DNA of 64,000 nt, taken from assembly GCA_036336715.1 (NCBI GenBank), contig JAYZFP010000074.1, positions 30,624 through 94,623 on the forward strand, in the 5' to 3' direction. Both the position numbers and the translations under genes were made by a program. The notes under the pieces were generated by a model. It was not told the DNA's origin. It ran no database searches and saw nothing but the letters and a program-made list of their open reading frames with translations. Each line of letters starts with the position of its first letter. The stretch's first letter is position 1. Shown here one piece after another: positions 1-8,865 of this stretch. Origin of the DNA: JABAAE01 sp036336715 (GTDB lineage: Bacteria > Planctomycetota > Planctomycetia > Pirellulales > Pirellulaceae).

Positions 1-1707
1 ATCCAGCAGGTTGATTCACTACTCAAGCGGGACATCAAAATATCAACCGATCTGGATGATTTCCTATATGCTTCCGTCGGCTTCGACGGAGAGTTTTACC
101 TGGGGGAACTGAAAAATTATCTGAAAGCAGCATCCAGTGATGAAACGGATCCGCTGGATGGGGTGCCCGGTCGAGACGCATCGGCCGGCGTTTCCGTCGG
201 GACGGGTGCCTGGGATGGGGATGCGGTGGACAGTCGAGTGCAACTGGTTACCTACCTGGAGACCGCCGGTGGAGAGTTGGTACCAAGTCAGGAAAATCGG
301 GAAAAACTGGAATTGGTGCTGAGCAACGATTATGCTGAAACGCAGTCCAAGCTGGTGCAGGTGCGAGCAGACCAGGTAGGGACCGTGGAGCTTTTCACCA
401 CCCTGGAAAGTGTGCTGGGGCGATCAATTGTTTTCACGGAGGCTGCCAAAAACGCGGTCCAAAACCGTCCGCTTACCGTTTGCCTTGACCAGATAGATGT
501 CGCAACGTTTCTATTCGCTTTGACGTCGCTCTACGATCTTTTCTGGGTGGATAACGGAAATGAATTTCAAATCGTCACTCGCGACGAGCTGACGGCCGAG
601 GAATTGGAAAAATCAGAAAGGGCAAGGGCGATTCATATGGCCCAGTATGCCATTTTTGATCACCCGGAAGATCGCCTTGCATCGGCCACCCAGTTTGCTT
701 ACGGAAACCTGTCTTTCCAGAAGCGGGATTGGTCAGGAGCACTTACCAATTACCGGGAAGCTCTCAAGAAGAGTACGCTGCAAATGCAGATGAAACAGAG
801 TGCTCACTTTAACCTCGGAAAGACCTTGCTCAATCTGAACCTGTTGAGTGAGGCCGAACGTTCGTTTTACAACGCCATTGATGATTCTTTCGGGGGGGAA
901 CTGGCTGCTGCTGCACTGTTGATCATCAGTGAGTTGGATATTGTTCAGGGTAAATACGAATCAGCCATCAAGCTCGCGTCCCGAGCAGCATCCTCGGCGG
1001 AAACCGACGTTTTACGCGAAAAGGCTGTCGTCCTGTTGAGTACCGCTTACCTGCTTGCGGAGAAATATTTTGCTGCCAACCAGTCCCTGGTAGAAAACAG
1101 GGGTTGGATCCGCACGAAAAAGATGGTCGATGTCGCCACGTTTGTATCCGCTTATGCGAGGATGCTCTCGCAGGAAGAACATATCAACGAAGAACCGGAA
1201 GACCTCCTTCGGTCCTCGCAAAATCTGCCACTTGAACTGGTTGGGTTTCCCCACATGCATCTGCTGAAAGGAAGGGCCCTTCGCATACTGGGTTTGCAGA
1301 GGCAGTCCGTGGAAACCCTGATTGAATCCCATACCCGGCTGCAGGAGAGTGACCTCAGGTCGCGGGTCAAGGCAGAAATCAGTCATTCGCTTTTCGACGC
1401 CGGACCCTATTCCGATTTGACCCGTTATTACCGCGAGATTTTTAAGTCGACCTCCGAGGAATTGACTCTTCCCGAAATGGTCAGGAATGCGAGGTTTGAA
1501 TTCGACGTAAAAAATTACGAAAACTGCAGGGCGCTCTGCCAAAAAGTACTTGCCAGTAAACCGGACCCCGTTGTGAAACGGCTCGCATTACAGCTTCTTG
1601 GCAAGGTCAGTGAGAGTACCGGTGACCATTATTCCGCGGCGATCTTTTTTTCCGGCGTCTACGATGAAAAAAACATTCAGCAAGAGGGAGAACCTGGTGA
1701 TCAATAA
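1..1707 (+). CDS. TPR-repeat protein, 5' end outside the window
   Basis: The frame is open from the first base of the window, so the true start lies upstream; a GTG at 163 is only an internal candidate. The visible 568 residues have two parts. After an acidic, low-complexity lead there is a short alpha/beta stretch (about residues 115-200) that resembles the small STN-like domains of secretin and TonB-type proteins. The rest is helical TPR-type repeat, with signatures such as a Phe-Ala-Tyr-Gly-Asn-Leu helix followed by Ala-Leu-Thr-Asn-Tyr-Arg-Glu-Ala. It overlaps the next gene (ATG at 1664), so the two are probably translated together, and it heads a run ending in a sigma-54 activator. The TPR call rests on repeat pattern; the STN resemblance is weak. 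The cellular role is unknown; an envelope or flagellar scaffold would fit. Confidence 0.7.
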   Translation: MQQVDSLLKRDIKISTDLDDFLYASVGFDGEFYLGELKNYLKAASSDETDPLDGVPGRDASAGVSVGTGAWDGDAVDSRVQLVTYLETAGGELVPSQENREKLELVLSNDYAETQSKLVQVRADQVGTVELFTTLESVLGRSIVFTEAAKNAVQNRPLTVCLDQIDVATFLFALTSLYDLFWVDNGNEFQIVTRDELTAEELEKSERARAIHMAQYAIFDHPEDRLASATQFAYGNLSFQKRDWSGALTNYREALKKSTLQMQMKQSAHFNLGKTLLNLNLLSEAERSFYNAIDDSFGGELAAAALLIISELDIVQGKYESAIKLASRAASSAETDVLREKAVVLLSTAYLLAEKYFAANQSLVENRGWIRTKKMVDVATFVSAYARMLSQEEHINEEPEDLLRSSQNLPLELVGFPHMHLLKGRALRILGLQRQSVETLIESHTRLQESDLRSRVKAEISHSLFDAGPYSDLTRYYREIFKSTSEELTLPEMVRNARFEFDVKNYENCRALCQKVLASKPDPVVKRLALQLLGKVSESTGDHYSAAIFFSGVYDEKNIQQEGEPGDQ

Positions 1708-2617
1708 AGGCCCATTCATGGGATCGCTTAACCTGTTGGCGACGATCTCTCTGGTCGCCGTTTTGCAAACGGGACCACTGGCAGGACAGGAGCCGGACAA
1801 GTTGTCAGGTTCACCCGATGCGGGTGGCGCTCTTGCCAGCCCTCCCAACGATTTGTTGGATGCGGCCTCCAAAGCAAGACAGCAATCCAATGAATCGGTG
1901 AAAGCTCATCTCTACAGGAAACAGGAGTTAGCCAGGGATGCCCTGCAGGATGCCACGGGCAAACAGATTCGCAATCAGATAGAAACGGTCAATGAACTGA
2001 ACTCGGTAGTCAACCGGGCCGCCCTGGAGAGGAAAAACCGGCTCATCCGTCTGGAAAACGAAATGAACGATATCCTCAGCCAGATCCGGGAATTGAAAAA
2101 CCGCAAGGTCACTCCCCCGGCGGTACCAAGAAGAGCTCCCGGTCAAGGGACCGGTGAAGAAAAACAGTTGCCGCAGAAGCAGGGAGCGACCAGCGGGCCA
2201 CTCGAGTCTTTCCCGAAGAGCGAGGCTCCAAAGAAAAAGGAGGAACGGGAATTCGGCAGCCTGTACCCTAATCCGGTCGACAAGCTGGCTTTGGCAAATA
2301 ACCTGGTGGCCATTGAAAAGTATGACACTGCAATCAAGCTCCTTGCTTCCCTGGCCAAGGACAAGGCAACCGACCCGGATGACCTGAATTGGATCAACTA
2401 CCAGCTGGCCCGATGCTATCGACGGAAGCATTCTTATCCGGAAGCAGAAAAGTTCCTTCGTGAGGCTGCCAATTCAAGCAACCGGGAGTTCGCCAGGACG
2501 ACTTCCATCTGGTGGTTGGAGCAGATGGAGAGCCACAAAAAAATGCAGGAAAGCCTGGATGTTATGGAGCAACAGCTTAAGAAACTGGGAGGCCAGGATG
2601 ACGAACCCGAGCAATAA
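1664..2617 (+). CDS. Secreted coiled-coil/TPR protein
   Basis: 317 residues from the ATG at 1664, preferred over an upstream GTG at 1598 because it puts a signal-like segment at the N-terminus (hydrophobic stretch about residues 20-36, then Leu-Ala-Gly-Gln). Next come a charged coiled coil (about 60-145), a Pro/Lys-rich linker, and a TPR-like tail (about 195-310) with a Trp-Ile-Asn-Tyr-Gln-Leu-Ala-Arg-Cys-Tyr helix. The start lies inside the end of the preceding TPR gene and the end overlaps the next gene by about 20 bases, so the three look like one operon. An exported protein of helical repeats suggests a periplasmic adaptor or scaffold. No enzyme motif is visible and no specific function is claimed. 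Confidence 0.7.
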   Translation: MKKTFSKRENLVINKGPFMGSLNLLATISLVAVLQTGPLAGQEPDKLSGSPDAGGALASPPNDLLDAASKARQQSNESVKAHLYRKQELARDALQDATGKQIRNQIETVNELNSVVNRAALERKNRLIRLENEMNDILSQIRELKNRKVTPPAVPRRAPGQGTGEEKQLPQKQGATSGPLESFPKSEAPKKKEEREFGSLYPNPVDKLALANNLVAIEKYDTAIKLLASLAKDKATDPDDLNWINYQLARCYRRKHSYPEAEKFLREAANSSNREFARTTSIWWLEQMESHKKMQESLDVMEQQLKKLGGQDDEPEQ

Positions 2618-3008
2618 AGTGGAGCAGAAGCTCGTTTCGGTTCTTACGGAGCAGAAACAGATCTATCTCGAGGTCATTCCTGATGCCCTTGAGGTCCAGC
2701 AAAAAATGGAAGCGGGGGGATTCCCGCAGGATGATTTTGAAAAAATGAACCAGAAGTTGAACAGGATTCGGGAACTCGATCAGAGCATCCTGTCTGAGCG
2801 GACACAGATCGAGGCTTCGCAACTGCAGCCCGGTTCCGTGTTGCCGGATTTGAAACGGGAGTTGACCGCTCTGGTGGAAAATCTTCTTGAGGTAACCACT
2901 TCGCTGGAGCAGAAAATTGCCGCTGCCAAGCAACAGCTGAAGCCCAATTTGAGCAGCCATCTCATGGCCAGCAAAATGAACAGGGCCTATTCCAAGAGCC
3001 GGGGCTGA
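2598..3008 (+). CDS. Small coiled-coil protein, possibly FlgN-like
   Basis: 136 residues, almost wholly helical with heptad-like spacing and no signal peptide. The ATG at 2598 overlaps the end of the preceding gene, which suggests translational coupling. Size, helical hairpin character and a short polar C-terminus (Asn-Arg-Ala-Tyr-Ser-Lys) are reminiscent of FlgN, the cytosolic chaperone for flagellar hook-associated proteins. The next gene encodes a sigma-54 activator, the regulator class that controls many flagellar regulons, which gives the guess mild support. No sequence signature proves it; a plain coiled-coil adaptor is equally possible. Confidence 0.55.
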   Translation: MTNPSNKVEQKLVSVLTEQKQIYLEVIPDALEVQQKMEAGGFPQDDFEKMNQKLNRIRELDQSILSERTQIEASQLQPGSVLPDLKRELTALVENLLEVTTSLEQKIAAAKQQLKPNLSSHLMASKMNRAYSKSRG

Positions 3009-3046
3009 TTGCCCGCTTGTCGTTTCAATGGGGGGAAATGAAACGC

Positions 3047-4147
3047 ATGGACGAACATCGATTTCCGGATGTTACACCGAACTGCCAGGGATTTCCAAGA
3101 TTGGCCGATTTGATATCGACGGCTGACGATCCCGGGAACGCCAATGGGCATTGGGATTCCACGGAATCCGGGTTGAAGATCAATGATAAAAACCGACAGC
3201 TGATCCGGGAGGTTTCTGCTGAAACCGGAATCGTCTTTCGCTCGGACCGGATGCGAGATCTGATCGAGGAGTCGATTGCCTATGCACAAAGCTCGGCGTC
3301 GGTACTGGTCACCGGCGAGAGTGGAACGGGCAAGGAGTTGTTTGCCAGGCTGATTCATTCACACAGTCAACGCAGCCAGCACCGTTTTGTGCAGGTCAAT
3401 TGCGCCGCTCTTTCGGAAAACGTCCTGGAAAGCGAGTTTTTCGGACATGCCAAGGGGGCCTTTACGGGGGCAGATCAGCCTAGGGTCGGCCGATTCGAGT
3501 GGGCTGACGGTGGGACCCTTCTACTGGACGAAGTCAGCGAAATCCCGGTCCGACTGCAAGCCAAATTGCTCAGGGTCCTCGAGGAGGGAGTTTTCCAGCG
3601 CGTGGGGTGCAATCTTGATCGGGAGGTCGATGTCCGTGTGATTGCCACTTCCAATCGCAACCTTCAGGAGTCGGTTCGCGAGGGGAGCTTCCGTGATGAC
3701 CTCTATCACCGCTTGAATATCCTGCAGGTTGAGATTCCCCCGCTCAGACAAAGGGTGAGCGATGTGGATCTGCTCTGCCAGGCTTTTGTTGATGCATTCC
3801 AAGACCAGGCCGGTCTGCAAATCCGGTCGATCTCCAAATCGGCCATGCGAAGGCTGAAGAACTTTTCCTGGCCCGGTAATGTCCGGCAATTGAGGAATGT
3901 TATTTGCCGGGCTTGCATCCTGGCCGACGAAGAATCCCTGCAGGAACGGCATATTCGTTTGGACGCCAAGCCTGTGGAAACGCTGCCGGAGCGACTTTTG
4001 AACATGACGATGGCAGAAATCGAAAAACTGATGATCCTCACCAGCTTGCAACGATTCGATGGCAACAAGACCCAGACCGCCAGCCACCTGGGGATCACTT
4101 CACGCACGTTGCACAACAAGCTGAAGCTGTACCAGGAAGCTGCTTGA
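3047..4147 (+). CDS. Sigma-54-dependent transcriptional activator without receiver domain
   Basis: 366 residues from the ATG at 3047, which has a GGGGGG-AA ribosome site about nine bases upstream; an ATG at 3038 touches that site and is less likely. The AAA+ domain carries Walker A GESGTGKE (residues 90-97), the sigma-54 contact loop GAFTGA (137-142), Walker B GGTLLLDE (155-162), sensor I Ala-Thr-Ser-Asn-Arg and the WPGNVRQLRN element. A Fis-type helix-turn-helix closes the protein (Thr-Gln-Thr-Ala-Ser-His-Leu-Gly-Ile). The first 65 or so residues are not a receiver domain, so control must come from another input, as in FlgR/FleQ-like or PspF-like activators. It should use ATP to open promoters bound by sigma-54 RNA polymerase. 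The three upstream genes run straight into it. Confidence 0.93.
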   Translation: MDEHRFPDVTPNCQGFPRLADLISTADDPGNANGHWDSTESGLKINDKNRQLIREVSAETGIVFRSDRMRDLIEESIAYAQSSASVLVTGESGTGKELFARLIHSHSQRSQHRFVQVNCAALSENVLESEFFGHAKGAFTGADQPRVGRFEWADGGTLLLDEVSEIPVRLQAKLLRVLEEGVFQRVGCNLDREVDVRVIATSNRNLQESVREGSFRDDLYHRLNILQVEIPPLRQRVSDVDLLCQAFVDAFQDQAGLQIRSISKSAMRRLKNFSWPGNVRQLRNVICRACILADEESLQERHIRLDAKPVETLPERLLNMTMAEIEKLMILTSLQRFDGNKTQTASHLGITSRTLHNKLKLYQEAA

Positions 4148-4310
4148 GTGGTGGTTTTCTCCGGTTGCAAATAGTGGAACCGCGTGCCGGATATTGCTTC
4201 CTGGAGGAAGCCGGCGGAATTCCCTGAATCAAATGGCACAGGAGGGTTCGCGCCCAAGACCGCCAGGCCTTCCAGCAAAAGAGCGAAGCCAGTGAATCAG
4301 CTTTGGAGAT

Positions 4311-5453
4311 TCACCTGAGCTTGTTTTCGTACCAGACGACATTGTTGGATCCTCTGCCGGCATTCAGCAAATCAGCATCTCCGTCACCATCCATGTCGAT
4401 GGTTCGCAAGTCATAACTTTGCTGTTTTGGGTCCAGGGTGTGAATTTTGAAGCTCCCCCGACCATCGTTTTCGTACCAACGGACCCATTCACTCTCGTAC
4501 CCGCAACTGGCCACATCGATATCACCATCCTGATCGTGGTCAGCGACGGTCAGGCTGTGCGGTTGTCGCATGCGGGAGTCGATTTCATGGATGGTCCAGC
4601 CGGGATTCTCAAACCAGAGAACGCCAGCGCTATGACCCCGGCTGGCAACCCAGTCGACCTTTCCGTCTCCATTCACGTCTGCCGGCAGGATATTGGTTGC
4701 AGCAAGCTGGTTTTCCGCAAGGATGGTTTTTTTCCATTTCCCCCTGACCCCTTTCCTGCCCGGATTGCTCCAGAATGCAAACCAGTTTCCGTCAGCGAAA
4801 GGTCCCCCTTTTGCACCGACGGCAATCTCCTTCCACCCGTCCCCATCAATATCTCCCGCTCCCATGTAGTGGCTCCCCCCGCGGGCGTCTCCCACGGCAA
4901 ACAGATGCCGGTTCCACTGCTTGGCTTTCCTAGGGTTTTTCGGAACGCTGAACCAGGCAATCGAGTCTCGTAACCCCATTTCCGGTTCAAAATTATTGAT
5001 GACCAGGTCCTCTTTCCCGTCGTTATCGATGTCGGATGTCAGGATGCAGTGGATCCCGGTAATCACCGGGTCGATCTGTCTTGGTGTCCATGCGCCCTTT
5101 TGCGCGTCCTCTTTTCCCGGGTTTTCAAGCCAGAATGGATGTCCATGGGCGAGCGTGCCTGCCCAGTCGGTGTCACCATCTCCGTCGACGTCGAGGGTTG
5201 CGCTGTGGATGCAGTTTCCGGTTCCGCCTTCGAACCGGTGCAGGATGATTTCCTTTTTCCAGTCGGGCGCCATGAATAGGCTGACTTTGCCATTGATACC
5301 GGCGATCACATCGAGGAACCGGTCCCCGTTAACATCGATTGCTACCGCCGTATTGCAATGACCCTGCTGCATGACGGTGTGCTTGACCCACTGTTGGGCA
5401 TGCGTGGTGACAGCAAGGCAGATAAAAAACAGTAAAGCAGCGGAGTATTTCAT
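4311..5453 (-). CDS. Secreted FG-GAP/VCBS-repeat beta-propeller protein
   Basis: 380 residues with a clear Sec signal peptide (hydrophobic residues 4-17, cut after Thr-His-Ala). The mature part repeats calcium-binding Asp-x-Asp-x-Asp-Gly-Asp loops, for example DVDGDGDTDW, DIDNDGKEDL, DIDGDGWKEI, DVNGDGKVDW and DMDGDGDADL, the mark of FG-GAP/VCBS propellers of the integrin alpha type. Such exported proteins are abundant in planctomycetes and are thought to bind ligands or polysaccharides; no catalytic residues are visible. It lies 77 bases downstream of the symporter gene on the same strand and may be cotranscribed with it. Confidence 0.88.
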   Translation of the reverse strand: MKYSAALLFFICLAVTTHAQQWVKHTVMQQGHCNTAVAIDVNGDRFLDVIAGINGKVSLFMAPDWKKEIILHRFEGGTGNCIHSATLDVDGDGDTDWAGTLAHGHPFWLENPGKEDAQKGAWTPRQIDPVITGIHCILTSDIDNDGKEDLVINNFEPEMGLRDSIAWFSVPKNPRKAKQWNRHLFAVGDARGGSHYMGAGDIDGDGWKEIAVGAKGGPFADGNWFAFWSNPGRKGVRGKWKKTILAENQLAATNILPADVNGDGKVDWVASRGHSAGVLWFENPGWTIHEIDSRMRQPHSLTVADHDQDGDIDVASCGYESEWVRWYENDGRGSFKIHTLDPKQQSYDLRTIDMDGDGDADLLNAGRGSNNVVWYENKLR

Positions 5454-5530
5454 ATTTTAACTTCCAGGAGAAAATCTGGATGCGATTGTACCGTTACCAG
5501 CAAGGGGGGGGGTACCTTGCGGAACCGTGT

Positions 5531-7255
5531 TCAGGAAACCAGCCAGACGAAACCACCGATGATACCACCCACGAAGACCCATCCGAGCAGAAATCCAAGG
5601 ATTGATAATCGGGACGGTCTGGGGATTTCCAAGCCAAAGGACGTCAGCAGCATCGCCCTTTCCGGGGGACTGTTTCCGTCGGGAAGTTGACAGGGCTCAC
5701 CAATGATTTCGCCCGACTCCACCGGAGTAATCGTCAGATCATAAAAACGGTTCAGGCGTTCACGGCAGACAGGTCGAGTCAACAGGCTGACAACAATGCC
5801 CGCAAGGGTGCCGGCGGAAAGGTACAGCAGGATCTGCCAAGGATCGTAAATCACTTCCTGTTGTTTATTCGAGACAACCAGGTGCAATGGTTCGGCGAAA
5901 CTGAGGGACTTTACCCAATCCACAAACCAGGGCCGGGTGATCAGGAACCAGGTTGCAAACCCGGTCAGGGTTGATGCCCAGGCTCCCGCAACCGTGGTGC
6001 GACGCCACAACAGTCCCAGCCAGAACGCAATTCCAATCATGGGGCCAACTTTGTACCAGATTTTCAGTCCGGCAATGACGTCTTTTGTCAGGTAAGAAAA
6101 TGCGACCCCCAGAATGACCACACAGAACGCCGCCAGGCGGCCGACCCAAACGTAATGTCCAGCGGTTCTATCCGGGCAGGCTACCTGGTAGATATTTTTT
6201 GTAAACAGACCACTCGATGCAATCATGAATGAATCACAACTGCTCATCACGGCGGCAAGCAGGGAAGCAATAAAAATACCCAGCATGCCCGGGACCAGCT
6301 GGGGAAGGAACCTGTAGGCCATATCCCCGTAAACCTTGTCCGGATCGATATCCTTCAACTGAATCCCTGATTTCAGGTACCAGGCCACTGCGGCAATCGC
6401 TGTCAGGCACCAGGCAATGGTGCAGACTCTTTTGATAAAAGTCCCGAACATGAAGCCAATCCGGCCATCCAGCTCGGTTTTTCCGGCCGCACAGTTTCCC
6501 ATCACGCTCGGTACCGAGACAATCAGAAACAGGGCGTTAATCGAAACCATGACAATAAAAAAAACTCCAACGTTGCCCGGGGCGACCAGGCTCAACATGT
6601 CGCGGTCAAGGTTCGCTTGGCCGATGATTTCCTTCATCCCGGTGAAACCGCCAATCTCGTACATCACAACGGGCAACAACATGAAGGAAAAAATGATGGT
6701 CATGATGCCCTGGAAGAAATCGGTCATGATGGCGCCACCCAATCCCCCAGCCACGCCATAAAGGACAAACATCAGTGTCAGGACGGGGATCGCCAGGTTG
6801 GCATCGATCATGCCACCAGTGCCCGCATCTATCAGGGCGCCGGCACCCTTCAGCATCACTCCAATCTTGACTGCCATGCTGGCGATCCCCACCACTGCAA
6901 ACAGCACCGAGACGCTCCGGTCAAACCGCAATTCATAGATGTCGGCCGTGGTCACGGCTCGAAATCGCCTCATCAGGGGTGCGATCAACCAGTAAAAGGG
7001 GGTCGAAAAAAGCCACATCCACTGGAACCAGATCCCGGAAAGGCCATTTTTCGCCGTTGCCGAGGCGACGGTGACCGCCTGGTCGGATGCGGTTCCCGTC
7101 CCGAACGCGTGCATGATCATGGTCGCTTTTCCAAACCGGCGAGGCATGAAAAATTCGGCTGCAGAAGAAATCCTTCGGCCCATCCAGGATCCGAGCAAAG
7201 TGATTCCAAGCAGGTAAAGAACCAGAACGATTGCGTCGATGGGATGGAGTTGCAT
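5531..7255 (-). CDS. Sodium:solute symporter (SSS family)
   Basis: 574 residues with about 13 hydrophobic segments from the ATG at 7255. The opening (a first helix ending in Gly-Ser-Trp-Met-Gly-Arg-Arg, then Ser-Ala-Ala-Glu-Phe-Phe-Met) and the segment Ser-Asp-Gln-Ala-Val-Thr-Val-Ala-Ser-Ala match the SSS family, which couples Na+ entry to uptake of sugars, amino acids or organic anions. A later Ser-Ser-Cys-Asp-Ser-Phe-Met-Ile-Ala-Ser helix is also typical. The substrate cannot be read from sequence. It sits between the C13-like protease gene (118-base gap) and the FG-GAP gene (77-base gap), all on the minus strand. Confidence 0.92.
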   Translation of the reverse strand: MQLHPIDAIVLVLYLLGITLLGSWMGRRISSAAEFFMPRRFGKATMIMHAFGTGTASDQAVTVASATAKNGLSGIWFQWMWLFSTPFYWLIAPLMRRFRAVTTADIYELRFDRSVSVLFAVVGIASMAVKIGVMLKGAGALIDAGTGGMIDANLAIPVLTLMFVLYGVAGGLGGAIMTDFFQGIMTIIFSFMLLPVVMYEIGGFTGMKEIIGQANLDRDMLSLVAPGNVGVFFIVMVSINALFLIVSVPSVMGNCAAGKTELDGRIGFMFGTFIKRVCTIAWCLTAIAAVAWYLKSGIQLKDIDPDKVYGDMAYRFLPQLVPGMLGIFIASLLAAVMSSCDSFMIASSGLFTKNIYQVACPDRTAGHYVWVGRLAAFCVVILGVAFSYLTKDVIAGLKIWYKVGPMIGIAFWLGLLWRRTTVAGAWASTLTGFATWFLITRPWFVDWVKSLSFAEPLHLVVSNKQQEVIYDPWQILLYLSAGTLAGIVVSLLTRPVCRERLNRFYDLTITPVESGEIIGEPCQLPDGNSPPERAMLLTSFGLEIPRPSRLSILGFLLGWVFVGGIIGGFVWLVS

Positions 7256-7372
7256 CGGATGACTGTGGCGGGACCGGTTTTCGTGTCGGCGGGTGGGTGG
7301 GTAGCCTGGTGATCGAAATGGCGATCGATCCGGGGTGAAGTGCCGGAAACGGGAGTGACTGTTCGAACGGGC

Positions 7373-8620
7373 TCAGGGAGTCCTGGTTTCCTTTTTCTTT
7401 TCCTGCTCGATGGACTGGTAAAGTTTGGCCAGTTTCAATGTGATCTCTTCGAGTTGCCGGAAGTAATCTTCTTCCTGCAGTTCCCCTTTTTGGGTTCTCA
7501 GGGTTTCGATTTGCAATTCGAGTTTTTTTCTCAGGCGCCGGTTTTCGGCTGACACCCGTTTTTCGAATTCGCTTTGGATCAGGTGGATCTGGTTGGCCAG
7601 AGGACCGTCCGGCAGGGAAGCATCCGCACTGCGTTTGATGACCCGTACTCCCTGGAAAAATCCGAGGGGCGTTCCCTTGCCATCACCGTTGTCGTCTATC
7701 AAGGCGTGTTCGGTCGCCAAACGGGACTCCGATCTGTAGAACTCCTCGACTTTCCGCGAAGCCGACAGAAACGACTCAAGCAGGGAGACCTGCTCGTCCT
7801 TGTCGATATCCGCTTCGAGGTCCGAGAGCGCCTTGGCGAAGTAGAGGCCAAATTTGGCATAATTGAGTTCAAAACCGCTCTTGGTAGCCGTGACCACCAC
7901 CCGGCCCGGAACGGCCAACTGGTTGATAAATGGCGCGCTGGAAGATGAGCAATTGATGATGGCGACCGGTCGTTTCGATTTTTCAAGCCACTGGTTGAGT
8001 TCCAGGGCACTGACGTCCGGCCCGCGAAGATTGAACTTGGCATGCTTCCGATCGTAGGTGCCATGCCCCACGAGAATGATCCACAGCTGCGAATTGCCGT
8101 CGTGCCGTGCCTCGACAGCGGTCCTCAATTGCTGCTTGTCAGTTTTCCGGGTGACATTGGTCCCCCGGCCAGAATCTTTATTTGTGCCTGCCTGGCTCTC
8201 CGGAACTGACGCTGCACCGATCCAACAGAAATCGGAGGCCGATTTTCGGGCTGCATCCCGGACCAGTGAGCATGTCTCCCTGAATTCTGCCTCGAACTCT
8301 TCGGAACCTGCGGCTCCCTGGACCACTATGATCGATTGCGGCTGGTTGGCACCTCTCGAGTCACCGCCGGTTATCCGGTTTTCATCGGGCAGGGAGTTGG
8401 AATTTGGAGAGGCATTGCTGTTCGAAGCAGCATTCGTGCCGACCGGCGGGGGATTCTTTTCCTGCAGGGCCGGTAAAACGTGGCCACCCAAGGCGCTACC
8501 GAGGCAGAAAATGGTCAGCGACAGCCAGGCCTTGCAGGAGATGCCTGTATGGCATGGCCGGATGCAGCCGGCATTTCCGAAGGCAATTTCAAACCACTTT
8601 TTTAATACCATGAAAATCAT
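7373..8620 (-). CDS. C13/legumain-like caspase-fold protease, membrane-anchored
   Basis: 415 residues. A hydrophobic segment (about 31-47) suggests export or anchoring and is followed by an Asn/Ser-rich linker. The core has the clan CD pattern: a beta strand leading to catalytic His in Ile-Leu-Val-Gly-His186-Gly-Thr-Tyr-Asp, and a second strand leading to Cys in Ala-Ile-Ile-Asn-Cys224-Ser-Ser-Ser-Ser. An Asp-Asp-Asn-Gly-Asp-Gly-Lys-Gly calcium-type loop lies downstream. The last 80 or so residues form a charged coiled coil. Legumain-type enzymes cut after Asn or Asp, but substrate and activity here are unknown. It is first in a minus-strand group with a symporter and an FG-GAP protein. Confidence 0.75.
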   Translation of the reverse strand: MIFMVLKKWFEIAFGNAGCIRPCHTGISCKAWLSLTIFCLGSALGGHVLPALQEKNPPPVGTNAASNSNASPNSNSLPDENRITGGDSRGANQPQSIIVVQGAAGSEEFEAEFRETCSLVRDAARKSASDFCWIGAASVPESQAGTNKDSGRGTNVTRKTDKQQLRTAVEARHDGNSQLWIILVGHGTYDRKHAKFNLRGPDVSALELNQWLEKSKRPVAIINCSSSSAPFINQLAVPGRVVVTATKSGFELNYAKFGLYFAKALSDLEADIDKDEQVSLLESFLSASRKVEEFYRSESRLATEHALIDDNGDGKGTPLGFFQGVRVIKRSADASLPDGPLANQIHLIQSEFEKRVSAENRRLRKKLELQIETLRTQKGELQEEDYFRQLEEITLKLAKLYQSIEQEKKKETRTP

Positions 8621-8865
8621 GGGGCCAGTCTAACACCCGTTTGTCAAAAACCAAAATGAGAGCTGTATTCACGGTCCGGTTTTTATTGGAGAATGCAGTT
8701 GCGTGAAGCGGTTGCGTCCCGGGTAAGCGCCAAGAGGCATCGTTTCGGGCGACGAATCAGGGCCCCACGGGGCCCGAATGCAAACGAAATCCATACGGGG
8801 CAACCGATTCCCGAGATTCCCTCTTTGGAGGGACACCAACCCTTCTTTCCAGAAAAGTGACGGTT

